The notes under the pieces are model-generated. The model saw only the letters and a program-made list of their open reading frames with translations, did no database searches and had not been told where the DNA came from. A stretch of 64,000 bases of DNA, taken from positions 103,501-167,500 of the forward strand of contig NZ_CP158190.1 of the NCBI RefSeq assembly GCF_040250305.1. The letters are read 5' to 3'. Below are positions 1 to 11,118 of this stretch, piece after piece. The number at the start of each line of letters is the position of its first letter. The first letter of the stretch is position 1. The position numbers were made by a program, and so were the translations under genes. Origin of the DNA: Peribacillus frigoritolerans. Its GTDB lineage: Bacteria; Bacillota; Bacilli; Bacillales; DSM-1321.

Positions 1-776
1 ATTCAGCGAAAAGCGCATGTCTCCTTTCGGAAAATGAAGAAATAAGCATCATGATAAATGAAGAGGATCATCTCCGTATTCAATGTTTAATGTCGGGATT
101 GCAGCTGAAGGAAACCTTAAAGATTGCAAATGTTCTTGACGATTGGATTGAAGAATCCATAGACTATGCATATGATGAAGAAAGAGGATACCTAACTAGT
201 TGTCCGACTAATGTGGGAACAGGATTAAGGGCTTCAGTCATGATGCATCTTCCCGGCCTGGTCCTTACACAGCAGATGAATAATATCATACCGGCTATCA
301 ACCAATTGGGGTTGGTGGTTCGAGGGATTTATGGAGAGGGCAGTCAAGGTTTAGGGAATATTTTTCAAATCTCAAATCAAATTACTCTTGGAAAGTCGGA
401 AAGGGATATCGTTGAAGACCTAAAAAGTGTAGTGCAACAAATCATAGCCCAGGAACGGTCAGCGAGGGATGCATTAGCGAGGACTTCCCACATACAATTA
501 GAAGATAGAATTTTCCGCTCATATGGAATTTTGTCCAATGCTCGAATCATCGAGACCAAGGAGGCAGCTACCTGTATCTCCGACGTTAGGTTAGGGATAG
601 ATCTTGGGTATATAAAAAATATTTCCAAAAGCATTTTAAATGAGTTGATGATTTTGACGCAGTCGGGATTTTTACAAAAGTACGCAGGCGGCCCTTTAAG
701 AACCCATGAAAGGGATATTCGTAGAGCAGCACTCATCCGGGAACGCTTGAATTTCACGGAATCTTCCTCCACTTAG
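1..776 (+). CDS. mcsB: Protein-arginine kinase McsB, 3' part (start lies before the window)
   Basis: The reading frame is open from base 3, so this is the C-terminal 257 residues of a protein usually near 360 residues. McsB phosphorylates arginines on misfolded proteins and on the repressor CtsR, tagging them for ClpC-ClpP. Visible family signs are the guanido-kinase-like core (the segment with [14 protein letters not shown] and GIYGEGSQ) and, close to the C-terminus, RDIRRA, which fits the RDxxRA phosphoarginine-binding motif. The first ATG at 51 is internal, because the residues before it (NEEISI) continue the family sequence. clpC follows after 130 bases without a clear terminator, as in the ctsR-mcsA-mcsB-clpC operon. 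Confidence 0.95.
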   Translation, partial: SAKSACLLSENEEISIMINEEDHLRIQCLMSGLQLKETLKIANVLDDWIEESIDYAYDEERGYLTSCPTNVGTGLRASVMMHLPGLVLTQQMNNIIPAINQLGLVVRGIYGEGSQGLGNIFQISNQITLGKSERDIVEDLKSVVQQIIAQERSARDALARTSHIQLEDRIFRSYGILSNARIIETKEAATCISDVRLGIDLGYIKNISKSILNELMILTQSGFLQKYAGGPLRTHERDIRRAALIRERLNFTESSST

Positions 777-906
777 AGGTCATTGACCTCTTTAGGGAGT
801 ATCAAATTTCATGTAATAGATATGGAGCAAGAATAAGCTTCTGCCATTACTTAGAGAATTGCCAGCAACTTTATTCAAAACGAAAATTCTTAAGGAGGAA
901 TTCCCT

Positions 907-3348
907 ATGATGTTTGGTCGTTTTACTGAAAGAGCCCAGAAAGTATTAGCATTAGCCCAAGAAGAGGCAATCCGTTTAGGTCATAATAATATTGGCACGG
1001 AACATATTTTACTGGGTCTTGTCCGAGAAGGTGATGGTATTGCAGCCAAAGCGTTATATGCTCTTGGATTGGGTCCGGAAAAGATTCAGAAAGAAGTGGA
1101 AAATTTAATTGGCCGTGGACAGGATACGGCTCAAACGATACATTATACCCCGAGAGCCAAGAAAGTCATTGAACTTTCCATGGATGAGGCAAGAAAATTA
1201 GGTCACTCATATGTTGGGACAGAGCATGTTCTTCTAGGTCTTATACGAGAAGGGGAAGGTGTAGCTGCCCGCGTATTGAATAATCTCGGTGTAAGTTTAA
1301 ATAAAGCCAGGCAACAAGTATTACAGCTTTTGGGCAGCAATGAATCAGGTGGTCATCAAGGTTCTGCCGCTTCAAATGCGAGCACACCGACACTGGATGG
1401 CTTAGCCCGTGATTTAACGGCGATTGCCAGGGAGGGAAGCCTGGATCCCGTTATCGGAAGAAGTAAGGAAATACAGCGTGTCATTGAGGTATTAAGCCGT
1501 CGTACAAAAAATAACCCAGTATTGATCGGTGAACCTGGGGTAGGTAAAACAGCCATTGCTGAAGGGCTTGCCCAACAGATCATCAATAATGAGGTACCTG
1601 AAATTTTACGCGATAAACGCGTAATGACACTTGATATGGGTACTGTTGTGGCTGGTACTAAATACCGTGGTGAATTTGAGGACCGGTTGAAGAAAGTCAT
1701 GGATGAAATACGTCAGGCGGGTAATATCATCCTATTCATCGATGAATTGCATACATTGATTGGTGCAGGTGGTGCAGAAGGTGCCATTGATGCCTCCAAT
1801 ATCCTAAAACCATCATTGGCCCGTGGTGAATTACAATGTATCGGTGCTACAACATTGGATGAATACCGTAAGTATATTGAAAAGGATGCTGCGCTTGAAC
1901 GTCGCTTCCAGCCAATCCAAGTCGATGAGCCGACTATTTTGGAATCCATCCAAATTCTCAAGGGGCTGCGTGACCGTTATGAGGCACATCACCGCGTATC
2001 GATTACTGACGAAGCGATTGATGCCGCAGTCAAATTATCCGACCGTTATATTTCCGATCGCTTTTTACCGGATAAAGCAATTGACTTGATTGATGAAGCT
2101 GGCTCCAAGGTTAGACTGCGCTCATACACAACGCCACCTAACTTAAAGGAACTTGAAGTGAAGCTAGATGATGTTCGCAAGGAAAAGGATGCTTCCGTTC
2201 AGAGTCAGGAATTTGAAAAAGCTGCTTCGCTTCGCGATACGGAACAACGCTTAAGAGAACAATTGGAAGAAACGAAAAAAACTTGGAAAGAAAAACAAGG
2301 GCAGGAGAACAGTGAAGTCACTGTGGATGACATTGCACATGTCGTATCCAGCTGGACGGGAGTGCCAGTCACTAAATTGGCGCAAACAGAGTCAGATAAA
2401 CTGCTTAATATGGAGTCAATCCTCCATGATCGTGTAATTGGGCAGGAAGAGGCCGTCATTGCGGTTTCTAAAGCAGTACGACGTGCCAGGGCAGGTTTGA
2501 AAGATCCTAAACGTCCAATTGGTTCATTCATCTTCTTGGGACCTACAGGGGTCGGTAAAACCGAGCTTGCCCGTGCTTTGGCTGAATCCATATTTGGTGA
2601 TGAAGATGCCATGATTCGCATCGATATGTCTGAATATATGGAGAAACATTCGACTTCACGTCTTGTTGGATCCCCTCCAGGATATGTTGGATACGAAGAA
2701 GGCGGTCAGTTAACGGAAAAAGTGCGGAGGAAACCATACTCCGTCGTTCTGCTTGATGAAATAGAAAAGGCGCATCCGGATGTCTTCAATATCCTTCTTC
2801 AAGTATTGGAAGACGGAAGACTGACAGATTCCAAGGGGCGTACTGTCGATTTCAGGAATACCATTCTGATCATGACATCGAATGTAGGTGCGTCGGCCTT
2901 GAAAACCGATAAGTATGTCGGCTTTAACATCCAGGATACTGGCCAGGACTATAAAAATATGAAAGGGAAAGTGATGGAAGAACTCAAACGTGCATTCCGT
3001 CCGGAATTCCTGAATCGTATTGATGAAACCATCGTGTTCCACTCATTAGAGAAGGATCATTTGAAACAAATCGTTACATTAATGTCAAATCAGCTTACTA
3101 CCCGTTTGAAAGAACAGGAGATATACTTGGAGCTGACAGATGCGGCTAGAGAAAAAATTGCTACGGAAGGTTTTGATCCGGAATATGGGGCAAGGCCAAT
3201 CCGTAGGGCGCTTCAGAAGCATGTAGAAGATTATCTATCCGAAGAGTTGCTTAAGGGCAACGTGAAAAAAGGGCAAACGGTCGTAATGGATGTCGTTAAT
3301 AATGAGTTTGCAATCCGGCAAGGCGAGCCTGTTAATGTAAGTGAATAA
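907..3348 (+). CDS. clpC: ATP-dependent Clp protease ATP-binding subunit ClpC
   Basis: AAA+ unfoldase that feeds phosphoarginine-tagged and adaptor-bound proteins to ClpP in the cytoplasm. At 813 residues it has full family length. Two Clp_N repeats fill residues 1-145. The first ATPase domain has Walker A GEPGVGKT near 209 and Walker B LFIDELH near 276. A charged coiled-coil middle domain (UVR-like) lies at about 410-480. The second ATPase domain has GPTGVGKT near 545 and [12 protein letters not shown] near 615, and the ClpP-docking loop VGF lies near 671. The start at 907 is chosen because AAGGAGGAATT precedes it at good spacing and the protein then begins [10 protein letters not shown] like its relatives; an upstream in-frame start at 859 lacks this. 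Confidence 0.97.
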   Translation: MMFGRFTERAQKVLALAQEEAIRLGHNNIGTEHILLGLVREGDGIAAKALYALGLGPEKIQKEVENLIGRGQDTAQTIHYTPRAKKVIELSMDEARKLGHSYVGTEHVLLGLIREGEGVAARVLNNLGVSLNKARQQVLQLLGSNESGGHQGSAASNASTPTLDGLARDLTAIAREGSLDPVIGRSKEIQRVIEVLSRRTKNNPVLIGEPGVGKTAIAEGLAQQIINNEVPEILRDKRVMTLDMGTVVAGTKYRGEFEDRLKKVMDEIRQAGNIILFIDELHTLIGAGGAEGAIDASNILKPSLARGELQCIGATTLDEYRKYIEKDAALERRFQPIQVDEPTILESIQILKGLRDRYEAHHRVSITDEAIDAAVKLSDRYISDRFLPDKAIDLIDEAGSKVRLRSYTTPPNLKELEVKLDDVRKEKDASVQSQEFEKAASLRDTEQRLREQLEETKKTWKEKQGQENSEVTVDDIAHVVSSWTGVPVTKLAQTESDKLLNMESILHDRVIGQEEAVIAVSKAVRRARAGLKDPKRPIGSFIFLGPTGVGKTELARALAESIFGDEDAMIRIDMSEYMEKHSTSRLVGSPPGYVGYEEGGQLTEKVRRKPYSVVLLDEIEKAHPDVFNILLQVLEDGRLTDSKGRTVDFRNTILIMTSNVGASALKTDKYVGFNIQDTGQDYKNMKGKVMEELKRAFRPEFLNRIDETIVFHSLEKDHLKQIVTLMSNQLTTRLKEQEIYLELTDAAREKIATEGFDPEYGARPIRRALQKHVEDYLSEELLKGNVKKGQTVVMDVVNNEFAIRQGEPVNVSE

Positions 3349-3364
3349 CCTGATCCTAAACTTC

Positions 3365-3405
3365 GAGGTACACGCAGATTCTTTTGCAGTGTACCTCTGT
3401 TTTTT
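3365..3405 (+). terminator. Rho-independent terminator after clpC
   Basis: GAGGTACAC (3365-3373) pairs with GTGTACCTC (3389-3397), followed by TGTTTTTT. It closes the mcsB-clpC transcription unit ahead of radA. Confidence 0.8.
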
Positions 3406-3546
3406 ATCTATAGGTAGATATGAGTATAAACGGGACAAGCAAAGTGAATATTTTTTTAAAAAAACTTAGCCTTAAGAAGGTTTAAATAAAACAGAGATAT
3501 AATATCCTTAATATAGATATTTTTTCCAAAGGAAGAGGAGTAATTT

Positions 3547-4935
3547 ATGGCTGTAAAAAAGAAAACAAAATTTATGTGTCAGTCTTGTGGATATGAGTCC
3601 GCGAAATGGATGGGGAAATGCCCAGGCTGCGGTGAATGGAACAAAATGGTCGAGGAAACCGAAATTGTTAAACCTGCTAGAAAGGGCGCTTTTACCCATT
3701 CGGAGGTTAGAGGTTCCGGGGAACGAGAGAAGGCAGCACCCATAACGACCATTCAATCAGAAAAAGAACCACGGATTAAGACGGATTTAATGGAATTGAA
3801 TCGTGCTCTTGGGGGCGGGATCGTACAGGGGTCACTTGTATTGATCGGAGGGGACCCGGGTATCGGTAAGTCCACCCTGCTTTTACAGGTATCATCCCAA
3901 TTGGCGCATAAACAGAAAAAAGTGCTATATATATCAGGTGAAGAATCAGTCAAGCAGACCAAATTGAGAGCGGACCGGCTTGGGACCATGTCGGAACATC
4001 TATTCGTTTATGCTGAAACCGATATGGACTATATCCAACAGGCCATTACAGAGGTAAAACCGGATTTGGTCATTATTGACTCCATTCAAACGGTATATCA
4101 TTCGGAGGTTACATCTGCCCCGGGAAGCGTTTCACAAGTGAGGGAATGCACAGCCTCACTCATGCGCATAGCTAAAACGAACGGGATCGCGATTTTTATC
4201 GTCGGTCACGTTACAAAGGAAGGGGCCATTGCAGGGCCGCGACTGCTTGAGCACATGGTTGACACCGTTTTATATTTTGAAGGAGAAAGACACCATACAT
4301 ATCGAATTATACGCGCGGTCAAAAATCGCTTTGGTTCGACGAATGAGATGGGTATTTTTGAAATGAAAGAACATGGATTGGAAGAGGTTGCGAATCCATC
4401 GGAAATTTTCCTTGAAGAACGGTCGCAAGGAGCTTCGGGTTCCACGGTCGTCGCATCCATGGAGGGCACAAGGCCGGTGCTTGTCGAAATTCAAGCATTG
4501 ATTTCACCTACGAGTTTTGGAAACCCAAGGCGAATGGCCACGGGAATTGACCACAATCGAGTTTCGCTTTTAATGGCTGTTCTGGAAAAGAGAGTGGGCT
4601 TGCTGCTCCAAAACCAGGATGCGTATTTAAAGGTTGCTGGTGGGGTCAAGCTTGATGAACCGGCGATTGACCTCGCTGTCGCAATAAGCATTGCATCAAG
4701 CTTCCGTGATAAACCAACAAACCCTGCCGATTGCATCATTGGTGAAGTGGGGCTGACTGGGGAAGTCAGAAGGGTGTCACGGATAGAACAAAGGGTGCAG
4801 GAAGCAGCGAAGTTAGGGTTTGAGCGGGTTATCATACCGGCTAATAATATAGGGGGATGGACCGCCCCGAAAGGTATTAAGATCGTTGGTGTTTCATCGG
4901 TTTCGGAGGCTCTTAAACAAACGTTAGGGGGTTAA
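3547..4935 (+). CDS. radA: DNA repair protein RadA (Sms)
   Basis: RecA-like ATPase and DnaB-type helicase that promotes branch migration during recombinational repair and natural transformation. The 462 residues match the family. A four-cysteine zinc finger sits at residues 11-28 (C-x2-C, C-x2-C), Walker [11 protein letters not shown] at about 101, the RadA-specific KNRFG motif at about 259, and a Lon-protease-like domain fills the C-terminal third. GGAAGAGGAG precedes the ATG. The gene ends two bases before disA, so the two are cotranscribed, as in B. subtilis, where DisA and RadA cooperate in DNA-damage checkpointing. Confidence 0.97.
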   Translation: MAVKKKTKFMCQSCGYESAKWMGKCPGCGEWNKMVEETEIVKPARKGAFTHSEVRGSGEREKAAPITTIQSEKEPRIKTDLMELNRALGGGIVQGSLVLIGGDPGIGKSTLLLQVSSQLAHKQKKVLYISGEESVKQTKLRADRLGTMSEHLFVYAETDMDYIQQAITEVKPDLVIIDSIQTVYHSEVTSAPGSVSQVRECTASLMRIAKTNGIAIFIVGHVTKEGAIAGPRLLEHMVDTVLYFEGERHHTYRIIRAVKNRFGSTNEMGIFEMKEHGLEEVANPSEIFLEERSQGASGSTVVASMEGTRPVLVEIQALISPTSFGNPRRMATGIDHNRVSLLMAVLEKRVGLLLQNQDAYLKVAGGVKLDEPAIDLAVAISIASSFRDKPTNPADCIIGEVGLTGEVRRVSRIEQRVQEAAKLGFERVIIPANNIGGWTAPKGIKIVGVSSVSEALKQTLGG

Positions 4936-4937
4936 GT

Positions 4938-6011
4938 ATGACAGATAAAAAAGGGTATGAGAAAACAAAATTGGAAATTCTGCAAATTGTAGCACCGGGT
5001 ACCCCGCTTCGGGAGGGCATTGAAAATGTCCTGAGGGCAAATACAGGTGGTTTGATAGTTGTCGGATATAACGAGAAGGTGCGAACGATCGTGGATGGCG
5101 GCTTCGAAATCAACTGCAACTGTACCCCCAGCACATTATATGAGTTGGCGAAGATGGACGGGGCCATCATTTTAAATGAAACGGCCGATAAGATCATTTT
5201 TGCAAATGCCCAATTAGTGCCGGATAATAGCACACCTTCCACTGAAACGGGAATGCGGCATAGGACAGCGGAACGTGTGGCAAGGGAGACCAAGTCGTTG
5301 GTCGTCGCAATCTCACAACGCCGGAATGTCATCACTTTATATCAGGGCAATTTCCGGTATGCCCTTAAAGATATAGGTGTCATACTCGCCAAGGCTAATT
5401 TGGCCATCCAGACCCTGGAAAAATACAAGGTGGTCCTGCAGCAGAGCATATCGGTTTTAGGAGCGCTCGAGTTTGAGGAAATCGTGACCTATGCCGACCT
5501 TTTGCAGGTATTTCATCGTTATGTAATGGTGCTCAGAATCAAGGCCGAGCTACTAACGTACCTTAATGAGCTTGGTACGGAAGGAAGATTGATCCGTTTG
5601 CAAATGAATGAAATCCTGGCAGATATTGAAACGGAAGGAAAATGGCTTATCAAGGATTATACCTCCAGTAATGATGAAAATCCCGAGGAAATCATTTTTA
5701 GGCTTCAAGAGTTGGCCATGCAGGAAAAACTGGATGAAAGCATTCTTCTAAAGGTGCTGGGCTATCATGGATACATACATCTTGATGAGTCAGTACATCC
5801 CCGTGGTTACCGTATTCTTCATAAAATCCCACGCCTGCCGGGTTTGATCATCGAAAATTTAGTGAAACAGTTCGGAAGCTTTAGTGAAGTCAATAAAGCA
5901 ACGGTTGAAAACCTTGACGATGTGGAGGGTATAGGCGAAGTCCGCGCCAATAAAATCAAAGAAGGACTCCGCATTTTAAAAAATCAGCTGGTCACAAATA
6001 GAAGGATGTAA
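4938..6011 (+). CDS. disA: DNA integrity scanning protein DisA (diadenylate cyclase)
   Basis: Makes the second messenger c-di-AMP from two ATP and scans DNA for branched intermediates, delaying sporulation when they occur. It has 357 residues, the normal length. The N-terminal DAC domain carries the catalytic DGA motif (in KMDGAII, about residue 73) and RHRTA (about 108). A helical linker follows, and the C-terminus has a helix-hairpin-helix DNA-binding domain ([12 protein letters not shown] near 330). The gene starts two bases after radA. Confidence 0.97.
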   Translation: MTDKKGYEKTKLEILQIVAPGTPLREGIENVLRANTGGLIVVGYNEKVRTIVDGGFEINCNCTPSTLYELAKMDGAIILNETADKIIFANAQLVPDNSTPSTETGMRHRTAERVARETKSLVVAISQRRNVITLYQGNFRYALKDIGVILAKANLAIQTLEKYKVVLQQSISVLGALEFEEIVTYADLLQVFHRYVMVLRIKAELLTYLNELGTEGRLIRLQMNEILADIETEGKWLIKDYTSSNDENPEEIIFRLQELAMQEKLDESILLKVLGYHGYIHLDESVHPRGYRILHKIPRLPGLIIENLVKQFGSFSEVNKATVENLDDVEGIGEVRANKIKEGLRILKNQLVTNRRM

Positions 6012-6070
6012 GGAGCAGCTGGCCTTTTAACATTCACCTGAACCAGCTTGAAATTGATTGGTGTTTATTT

Positions 6071-6099
6071 TTGACACTCAAAACTCAGGGTGCTAGGCT
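6071..6099 (+). promoter_or_regulatory. Candidate sigma-A promoter for yacL
   Basis: TTGACA at 6071-6076 and TAGGCT at 6094-6099 with a 17-base spacer. The -35 box is perfect but the -10 box is weak, and no better -10 lies at normal spacing. Confidence 0.4.
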
Positions 6100-6238
6100 A
6101 ATATTACGAAAAAGAGAAGAAGTCGTATTTGTAAATCCACTAATTCCTTAAGTGAATTTAACGTATATAATGAAAACGAATTTTCGAAGGTTTCATTTTA
6201 TTTTATTGGTCAATAATGAGTAGAGGGAGGTGAAAGGG

Positions 6239-7336
6239 ATGTTAAAACGCATTATACAAGCATGCTTCTTAATAGTCGGCGGAACACTTGGTATGTTACT
6301 AATTCCTGAATTATTAATTGTTTTACATGCAGACGATATTGCTTTATTAAACAATCCTTATGTAAGTGTACTGTTGGGTGCCATTATCTTTTATCTTATA
6401 ACTTTTTGGGCAGTAGATCATGTGATCTATTTTATGAAGTGGCTGGAGGAACAGCTTGTTAAGATACCGATTACGGATATAATCTTTGGCAGCGTCGGCC
6501 TTTTAGTGGGACTGCTTGCGGCGTTCTTGGTTGGCTCCGCCTTCAGTGCCATCAAGGTTCCTATTTTAAATACAGTGGTACCTATCATCCTTACGCTTTT
6601 ATTTGGTTATCTTGGTTTTCAGGTGGGCTTTAAAAAACGTGATGAGCTATTGAGTTTATTCATGAAAAGCAATAAGAAAAAGAATACTGATGGTGAAGCG
6701 AGCGAAGAGGATGAAGAGGGGTATAGCAAGCGGCTGAAGATTCTCGATACTAGCGTCATCATTGATGGTAGAATTGCGGATATCTGTCAGACGGGCTTTC
6801 TGGAGGGTACCATAGTCATTCCTCAATTCGTATTAAACGAACTGCAGCACATTGCCGATTCATCTGATGCATTGAAAAGGAATCGCGGAAGACGCGGTTT
6901 GGATATCTTGAATCGAATTCAAAAAGACCTACCGATTAAAGTGGAGATGTACGAGGGGGATTTTGAAGACATTCAGGAAGTGGACAGTAAACTAGTGAAG
7001 CTTGCCAAAATATCGGGCGGAATGGTCGTTACCAATGATTTCAATTTAAACAAAGTATGCGAGTTTCAAAATGTGGCGGTCCTTAATATCAATGACCTGG
7101 CCAATGCCGTAAAACCTGTTGTACTTCCTGGGGAAGAGATGAATGTTCAAGTCATCAAGGACGGGAAAGAGCAGAACCAAGGCATCGCTTATTTGGATGA
7201 TGGCACCATGATTGTAGTCGAGGGTGGCCGTGATCATATCGGGAAACGGATCGATGTACTTGTCACAAGTGTATTGCAAACCTCTGCAGGCCGGATGATA
7301 TTCGCTAAACCGAAACTATTAGAAAAAGCATTATAA
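6239..7336 (+). CDS. yacL: PIN/TRAM-domain membrane protein YacL
   Basis: A conserved Firmicute protein of 365 residues with unproven biochemical role. Four hydrophobic segments occupy residues 1-130. A cytoplasmic PIN (nuclease-like) domain begins at [13 protein letters not shown], whose two aspartates fit the PIN metal site, and a TRAM-like RNA-binding domain forms the C-terminus. The ATG at 6239 is preferred over the in-frame GTG at 6230 because GGAGG at 6226-6230 is then eight bases upstream. It lies between disA and ispD, as in B. subtilis. Confidence 0.9.
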   Translation: MLKRIIQACFLIVGGTLGMLLIPELLIVLHADDIALLNNPYVSVLLGAIIFYLITFWAVDHVIYFMKWLEEQLVKIPITDIIFGSVGLLVGLLAAFLVGSAFSAIKVPILNTVVPIILTLLFGYLGFQVGFKKRDELLSLFMKSNKKKNTDGEASEEDEEGYSKRLKILDTSVIIDGRIADICQTGFLEGTIVIPQFVLNELQHIADSSDALKRNRGRRGLDILNRIQKDLPIKVEMYEGDFEDIQEVDSKLVKLAKISGGMVVTNDFNLNKVCEFQNVAVLNINDLANAVKPVVLPGEEMNVQVIKDGKEQNQGIAYLDDGTMIVVEGGRDHIGKRIDVLVTSVLQTSAGRMIFAKPKLLEKAL

Positions 7337-7357
7337 AGAAGAGTAGGAGAAACCGTT

Positions 7358-8047
7358 ATGTTTTATGAAGTAGTGATACCTGCAGCTGGACAAGGCAAAA
7401 GAATGAAGGCGGGCAAGAATAAACTTTTTATTGAACTATCGGGTATCCCGATCATTGTTTATACACTGCGTGTCTTCGAAGAAGATCCTGACTGTCGGGG
7501 GGTTATCCTTTCGATAAACCCGGCAGAAAAGGATTATTTCAATCAATTGATAGCAGCGTATGGGCTTAAAAAGGTCAAGAAACTGGTCATGGGCGGCAAG
7601 GAGCGCCAACAAAGCGTGTATAATGGACTGCAACATGCAGAAGAAGACATCATCCTGGTCCATGACGGTGCCCGCCCTTTTATCAATCTTGGGCAAATCA
7701 GTGAATTGACTACTTCCGCCTCCCTGCATGGAGGTGCCGTAATTGCAGTGCCCGTTAAGGATACGATTAAAAAAGCGGCAAACAAAGAGGTAGTGGAAAC
7801 AGTGGAACGATCAAGCTTGTGGGCGGTACAAACTCCACAAGCTTTTCGTTTATCCATATTAAAAAATGCGTATGAACAGGCAGAAGCTGAAGCATTTTTA
7901 GGGACGGATGATGCAAGTTTGCTAGAGCGGATCAATGAACAGGTAGTTATTATTGAGGGCAATTATGATAATATTAAAATTACGACTCAGGAAGACCTTT
8001 ATTTTGCAGAAGCGATTTTACATAAACAACAACATGGAAAAAGATGA
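7358..8047 (+). CDS. ispD: 2-C-methyl-D-erythritol 4-phosphate cytidylyltransferase IspD
   Basis: Third enzyme of the non-mevalonate isoprenoid pathway: joins MEP and CTP to give CDP-ME. The 229-residue protein has the nucleotidyltransferase signature near its N-terminus ([16 protein letters not shown]), the HDGARPF motif near residue 107, and the conserved WAVQTPQAF near 157. AGTAGGAG precedes the ATG. ispF follows with only 14 bases between stop and start, so both pathway steps are made together. Confidence 0.97.
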   Translation: MFYEVVIPAAGQGKRMKAGKNKLFIELSGIPIIVYTLRVFEEDPDCRGVILSINPAEKDYFNQLIAAYGLKKVKKLVMGGKERQQSVYNGLQHAEEDIILVHDGARPFINLGQISELTTSASLHGGAVIAVPVKDTIKKAANKEVVETVERSSLWAVQTPQAFRLSILKNAYEQAEAEAFLGTDDASLLERINEQVVIIEGNYDNIKITTQEDLYFAEAILHKQQHGKR

Positions 8048-8061
8048 TTGGGGAGAATGAT

Positions 8062-8541
8062 ATGTTTAGAATAGGACAAGGATATGACGTTCATCAGCTT
8101 GTGGAAGGAAGACCTTTGATAATTGGCGGGATTACGATTCCGTATGAGAAAGGTCTGCTAGGTCATTCGGATGCGGATGTCCTTCTGCATACTGTTGCCG
8201 ATGCTTGCTTGGGGGCAATTGGTGCAGGGGATATCGGTAAGCATTTTCCGGATACCGACCCTGAATTTAAAGATGCCGATTCGGCAAAACTGCTGCAGCA
8301 TATTTGGGCGATCGTAAAAAAAGAAGGATATTCCCTAGGCAATGCGGACTGTACAATCATTGCACAAAGCCCAAAAATGGCACCGTATATCGAGGAAATG
8401 CGAGGCAGGATTGCTGAACTTTTAGATGCGTCGATAGACAGAATTAATGTAAAGGCGACCACTACCGAGAAACTTGGATTTACAGGCAGGAGCGAAGGAA
8501 TCGCGGCACAGGCTGTAGTCTTATTGGTTAAATCAAACTAA
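8062..8541 (+). CDS. ispF: 2-C-methyl-D-erythritol 2,4-cyclodiphosphate synthase IspF
   Basis: Cyclises CDP-ME-2-phosphate to MEcPP, releasing CMP, in the same pathway as ispD. The start at 8062 ([11 protein letters not shown]) is chosen over 8044 because GGGGAGAAT lies just upstream and the length becomes the usual 159 residues. The metal-binding DVH of the N-terminus, the [10 protein letters not shown] signature and the C-terminal [11 protein letters not shown] are all intact. Confidence 0.97.
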   Translation: MFRIGQGYDVHQLVEGRPLIIGGITIPYEKGLLGHSDADVLLHTVADACLGAIGAGDIGKHFPDTDPEFKDADSAKLLQHIWAIVKKEGYSLGNADCTIIAQSPKMAPYIEEMRGRIAELLDASIDRINVKATTTEKLGFTGRSEGIAAQAVVLLVKSN

Positions 8542-8631
8542 ATTCGTTTTTAGGGTGGATGCCTTTATCCCAATGTATTTAAATGATAATATATACAATA
8601 GAATTGAACGACTGGGAGGTCTATATATATC

Positions 8632-10089
8632 ATGAGCAGCGATATTCGAGTTCGCTATGCACCGAGTCCGACTGGACATTTACATATTGGTAATGCACGG
8701 ACTGCTTTATTTAATTATTTATACGCACGAAATAAAGGCGGGAAATTCATCATCCGTATTGAAGATACCGACCAAAAGAGAAATATTGAAGGCGGAGAGG
8801 AAAGTCAGCTTAAATATTTGAAATGGCTTGGCATGGATTGGGATGAAGGTGTTGATGTAGGCGGTGAATACGGGCCATATCGTCAATCCGAAAGGAACGA
8901 CCTTTATCAGGAATTGTATCAAGAGCTTTTGGATAAGGGTTTAGCATATAAATGCTATTGTACGGAAGAAGAGCTTGAAGCAGAGCGTGAAGGACAGGTC
9001 GAACGCAATGAAACGCCAAAATATTCTGGGAAGTGCAAGCATTTAACTGAGGAAGAGCAAGCGGAACTAGTGGCACAAGGAAGAAAACCGAGCATTCGCT
9101 TTGCCGTTCCAGCTGGGAAGGTCCTTACTTTCAAAGATATGGTCAAGGATGAGGTTTCATTTGAAACAGATGGCTTTGGTGATTTTGTTATCGTTAAAAA
9201 AGATGGCATTCCAACTTATAACTTTGCAGTGGCCGTCGATGATCATTTGATGAAGATTTCACATGTCCTTCGCGGTGATGATCATATCTCCAATACTCCA
9301 AAACAATTGATGATTTATGAAGCTTTCGGCTGGGAACCGCCGGTATTCGGACATATGACGCTGATTGTAAACGAAAGCAGGAAGAAACTGAGTAAACGTG
9401 ATGAGTCGATCATTCAATTCATTGAGCAATATGAAGAGCTAGGTTATGTTCCTGAAGCGTTATTCAATTTCATTACATTACTAGGATGGTCTCCGGTCGG
9501 GGAGGAAGAGATTTTCACGAAGGAAGAATTCATTAATAATTTCGATGCTGACCGGCTGTCTAAATCACCTGCACTTTTCGATAAACAAAAGCTTACATGG
9601 ATGAATAACCAATATGTGAAGCAATTGGACGTCAATCGTGCAGTGGACTTGTCAATGCCTCACTTAATTAAAGCGGGGAAGGTTTCAGAGACACTGACCG
9701 CCGAAGAAGAAGAGTGGGTACATGGGCTAGTTTCCCTTTTTCAAGAGCAGATGAGTTATGGAGCGGAAATAGTCGAGCTATCTGAACTGTTTTTCAAGGA
9801 TGAGGTCGTGTTCGAGGAAGAAGCTAAGGAAGTGCTGGCTGAAGAACAGGTGCCGGAAGTCATGAAAGCTTTCCTTCAGGAGATTGAAGGGCTTGAAGAA
9901 TTTAACGCGGATGAAATCAAGAAGTCCATTAAAGCCGTACAAAAAGGCACAGGTCATAAAGGGAAAAAATTATTCATGCCTATAAGGGCTGCCGTCACGG
10001 GCCAAACACATGGTCCTGACTTGCCTAAGGCGATTTCATTACTGGGCAAGGAAAAAATTAAACAGCGTATTCAGAGTATTTTATATTAA
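8632..10089 (+). CDS. gltX: Glutamyl-tRNA synthetase (GluRS, Glu/Gln type expected)
   Basis: Class I aminoacyl-tRNA synthetase of 485 residues that charges tRNA-Glu. In Bacilli without GlnRS the same enzyme also mischarges tRNA-Gln for later amidation. The HIGH motif appears as [10 protein letters not shown] (about residues 15-24) and the KMSKS motif as KLSKRD (about 253). GGGAGG lies ahead of the ATG. A T-box regulated cysteine cluster follows. Confidence 0.97.
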   Translation: MSSDIRVRYAPSPTGHLHIGNARTALFNYLYARNKGGKFIIRIEDTDQKRNIEGGEESQLKYLKWLGMDWDEGVDVGGEYGPYRQSERNDLYQELYQELLDKGLAYKCYCTEEELEAEREGQVERNETPKYSGKCKHLTEEEQAELVAQGRKPSIRFAVPAGKVLTFKDMVKDEVSFETDGFGDFVIVKKDGIPTYNFAVAVDDHLMKISHVLRGDDHISNTPKQLMIYEAFGWEPPVFGHMTLIVNESRKKLSKRDESIIQFIEQYEELGYVPEALFNFITLLGWSPVGEEEIFTKEEFINNFDADRLSKSPALFDKQKLTWMNNQYVKQLDVNRAVDLSMPHLIKAGKVSETLTAEEEEWVHGLVSLFQEQMSYGAEIVELSELFFKDEVVFEEEAKEVLAEEQVPEVMKAFLQEIEGLEEFNADEIKKSIKAVQKGTGHKGKKLFMPIRAAVTGQTHGPDLPKAISLLGKEKIKQRIQSILY

Positions 10090-10125
10090 CAATTTGTCGA
10101 AAATGTAATATAGTATTTAATAATC

Positions 10126-10404
10126 TTACAAAAGAACGCGTAGATGGGGAGAAGTAAGTAAACGAAGCTTTTTAGAGAGAACCATAACCTGCTGAAAGTG
10201 GTTCAAGCCTCTCGTTTTCTGAAATGCACCCTTGAGTCCTTTGCTGAACTAACTTATAGTAGGCACAGGCGGAATTTCCTCCGTTACAGGGATTAAAGTT
10301 GGGGATGAAAAAAACAGGAAAAAGCTTTATCTGGTTTTTACATTCCAAACAGAGTGGAACCGCGCTTCAAGCGTCTCTGTCTATTTGGACAGAGACGCTT
10401 TTTT
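10126..10404 (+). promoter_or_regulatory. Cysteine-specific T-box riboswitch upstream of cysE-cysS
   Basis: The leader shows the T-box core AGAGTGGAACCGCG (10351-10364) just before a strong terminator. A specifier triplet TGC (Cys codon) followed by A lies at 10225-10227 in the expected stem I internal loop. The TGGA inside the T-box would pair with UCCA, the 3' end of a tRNA with U73, as tRNA-Cys has. Uncharged tRNA-Cys should favour the antiterminator and turn on the downstream genes. The 5' boundary is approximate. Confidence 0.92.
10371..10404 (+). terminator. T-box regulated intrinsic terminator
   Basis: GCGTCTCTGTC (10371-10381) pairs perfectly with GACAGAGACGC (10388-10398) over a six-base loop, followed by six T. 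It overlaps the region that would otherwise form the antiterminator. Confidence 0.93.
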
Positions 10405-10466
10405 ATATGCTTTAAAAGCTTCAAAAGGGGATGTTGGAAAAGGACGGCACATAGGGGGGAATCATT

Positions 10467-11117
10467 TTGTTAAAGATGTTTAAAGAGGATATCGAAGTGG
10501 TTTTTGATCAAGATCCTGCTGCGCGCAGCTATTTGGAAGTCATATTGACGTACGCGGGTTTACATGCGATTTGGAGTCATAGGATGGCTCACGCACTATT
10601 CAAGAAGAAATTCTTTTTCCTGGCAAGAAGTATATCTCAAATCAGTCGGTTTTTTACCGGAATTGAAATTCATCCAGGGGCTACGATTGGCCGTCGTTTC
10701 TTCATTGACCATGGAATGGGGATCGTCATTGGCGAAACTTGTGAAATTGGCGACAATGTATCCGTCTTTCAAGGTGTAACCCTCGGGGGGACAGGAAAGG
10801 AAAAGGGAAAACGTCATCCTACGATAAAGGATAATGTCCTGATTGCTACAGGAGCAAAAGTGCTGGGTTCCATCACTGTTGGGGAAAACTCAAAAATCGG
10901 TGCAGGATCGGTTGTTTTAAAAGAGGTGCCGCCTAATTCTACAGTGGTTGGCATTCCAGGTAAAGTGGTCATTCAAGATGGTATCAAAATCAACAAAGAC
11001 CTAAATCATTGTGATCTTCCTGATCCAATCGCTGATCGCTTTAAGGAATTGGATAGTGAACTCAGGGCCTTAAGAGAGAAGTTGGCTGAACAGAAGCAGG
11101 AAGAAAGGAGTCTATAA
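10467..11117 (+). CDS. cysE: Serine O-acetyltransferase CysE
   Basis: Transfers acetyl from acetyl-CoA to serine, giving O-acetylserine for cysteine synthesis. The 216-residue protein has the helical N-terminal SATase domain and a left-handed beta-helix of hexapeptide repeats, with the active-site segment [19 protein letters not shown]. The TTG at 10467 is favoured because GGGGGGA ends six bases upstream; an ATG nine bases later has poor spacing. Expression is under the cysteine T-box. cysS starts one base after its stop. Confidence 0.95.
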   Translation: MLKMFKEDIEVVFDQDPAARSYLEVILTYAGLHAIWSHRMAHALFKKKFFFLARSISQISRFFTGIEIHPGATIGRRFFIDHGMGIVIGETCEIGDNVSVFQGVTLGGTGKEKGKRHPTIKDNVLIATGAKVLGSITVGENSKIGAGSVVLKEVPPNSTVVGIPGKVVIQDGIKINKDLNHCDLPDPIADRFKELDSELRALREKLAEQKQEERSL

Positions 11118-11118
11118 T

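Noticed and set aside
6230..6238. GTG start for yacL
   Set aside because: It overlaps the GGAGG ribosome-binding site; ATG at 6239 is well spaced.
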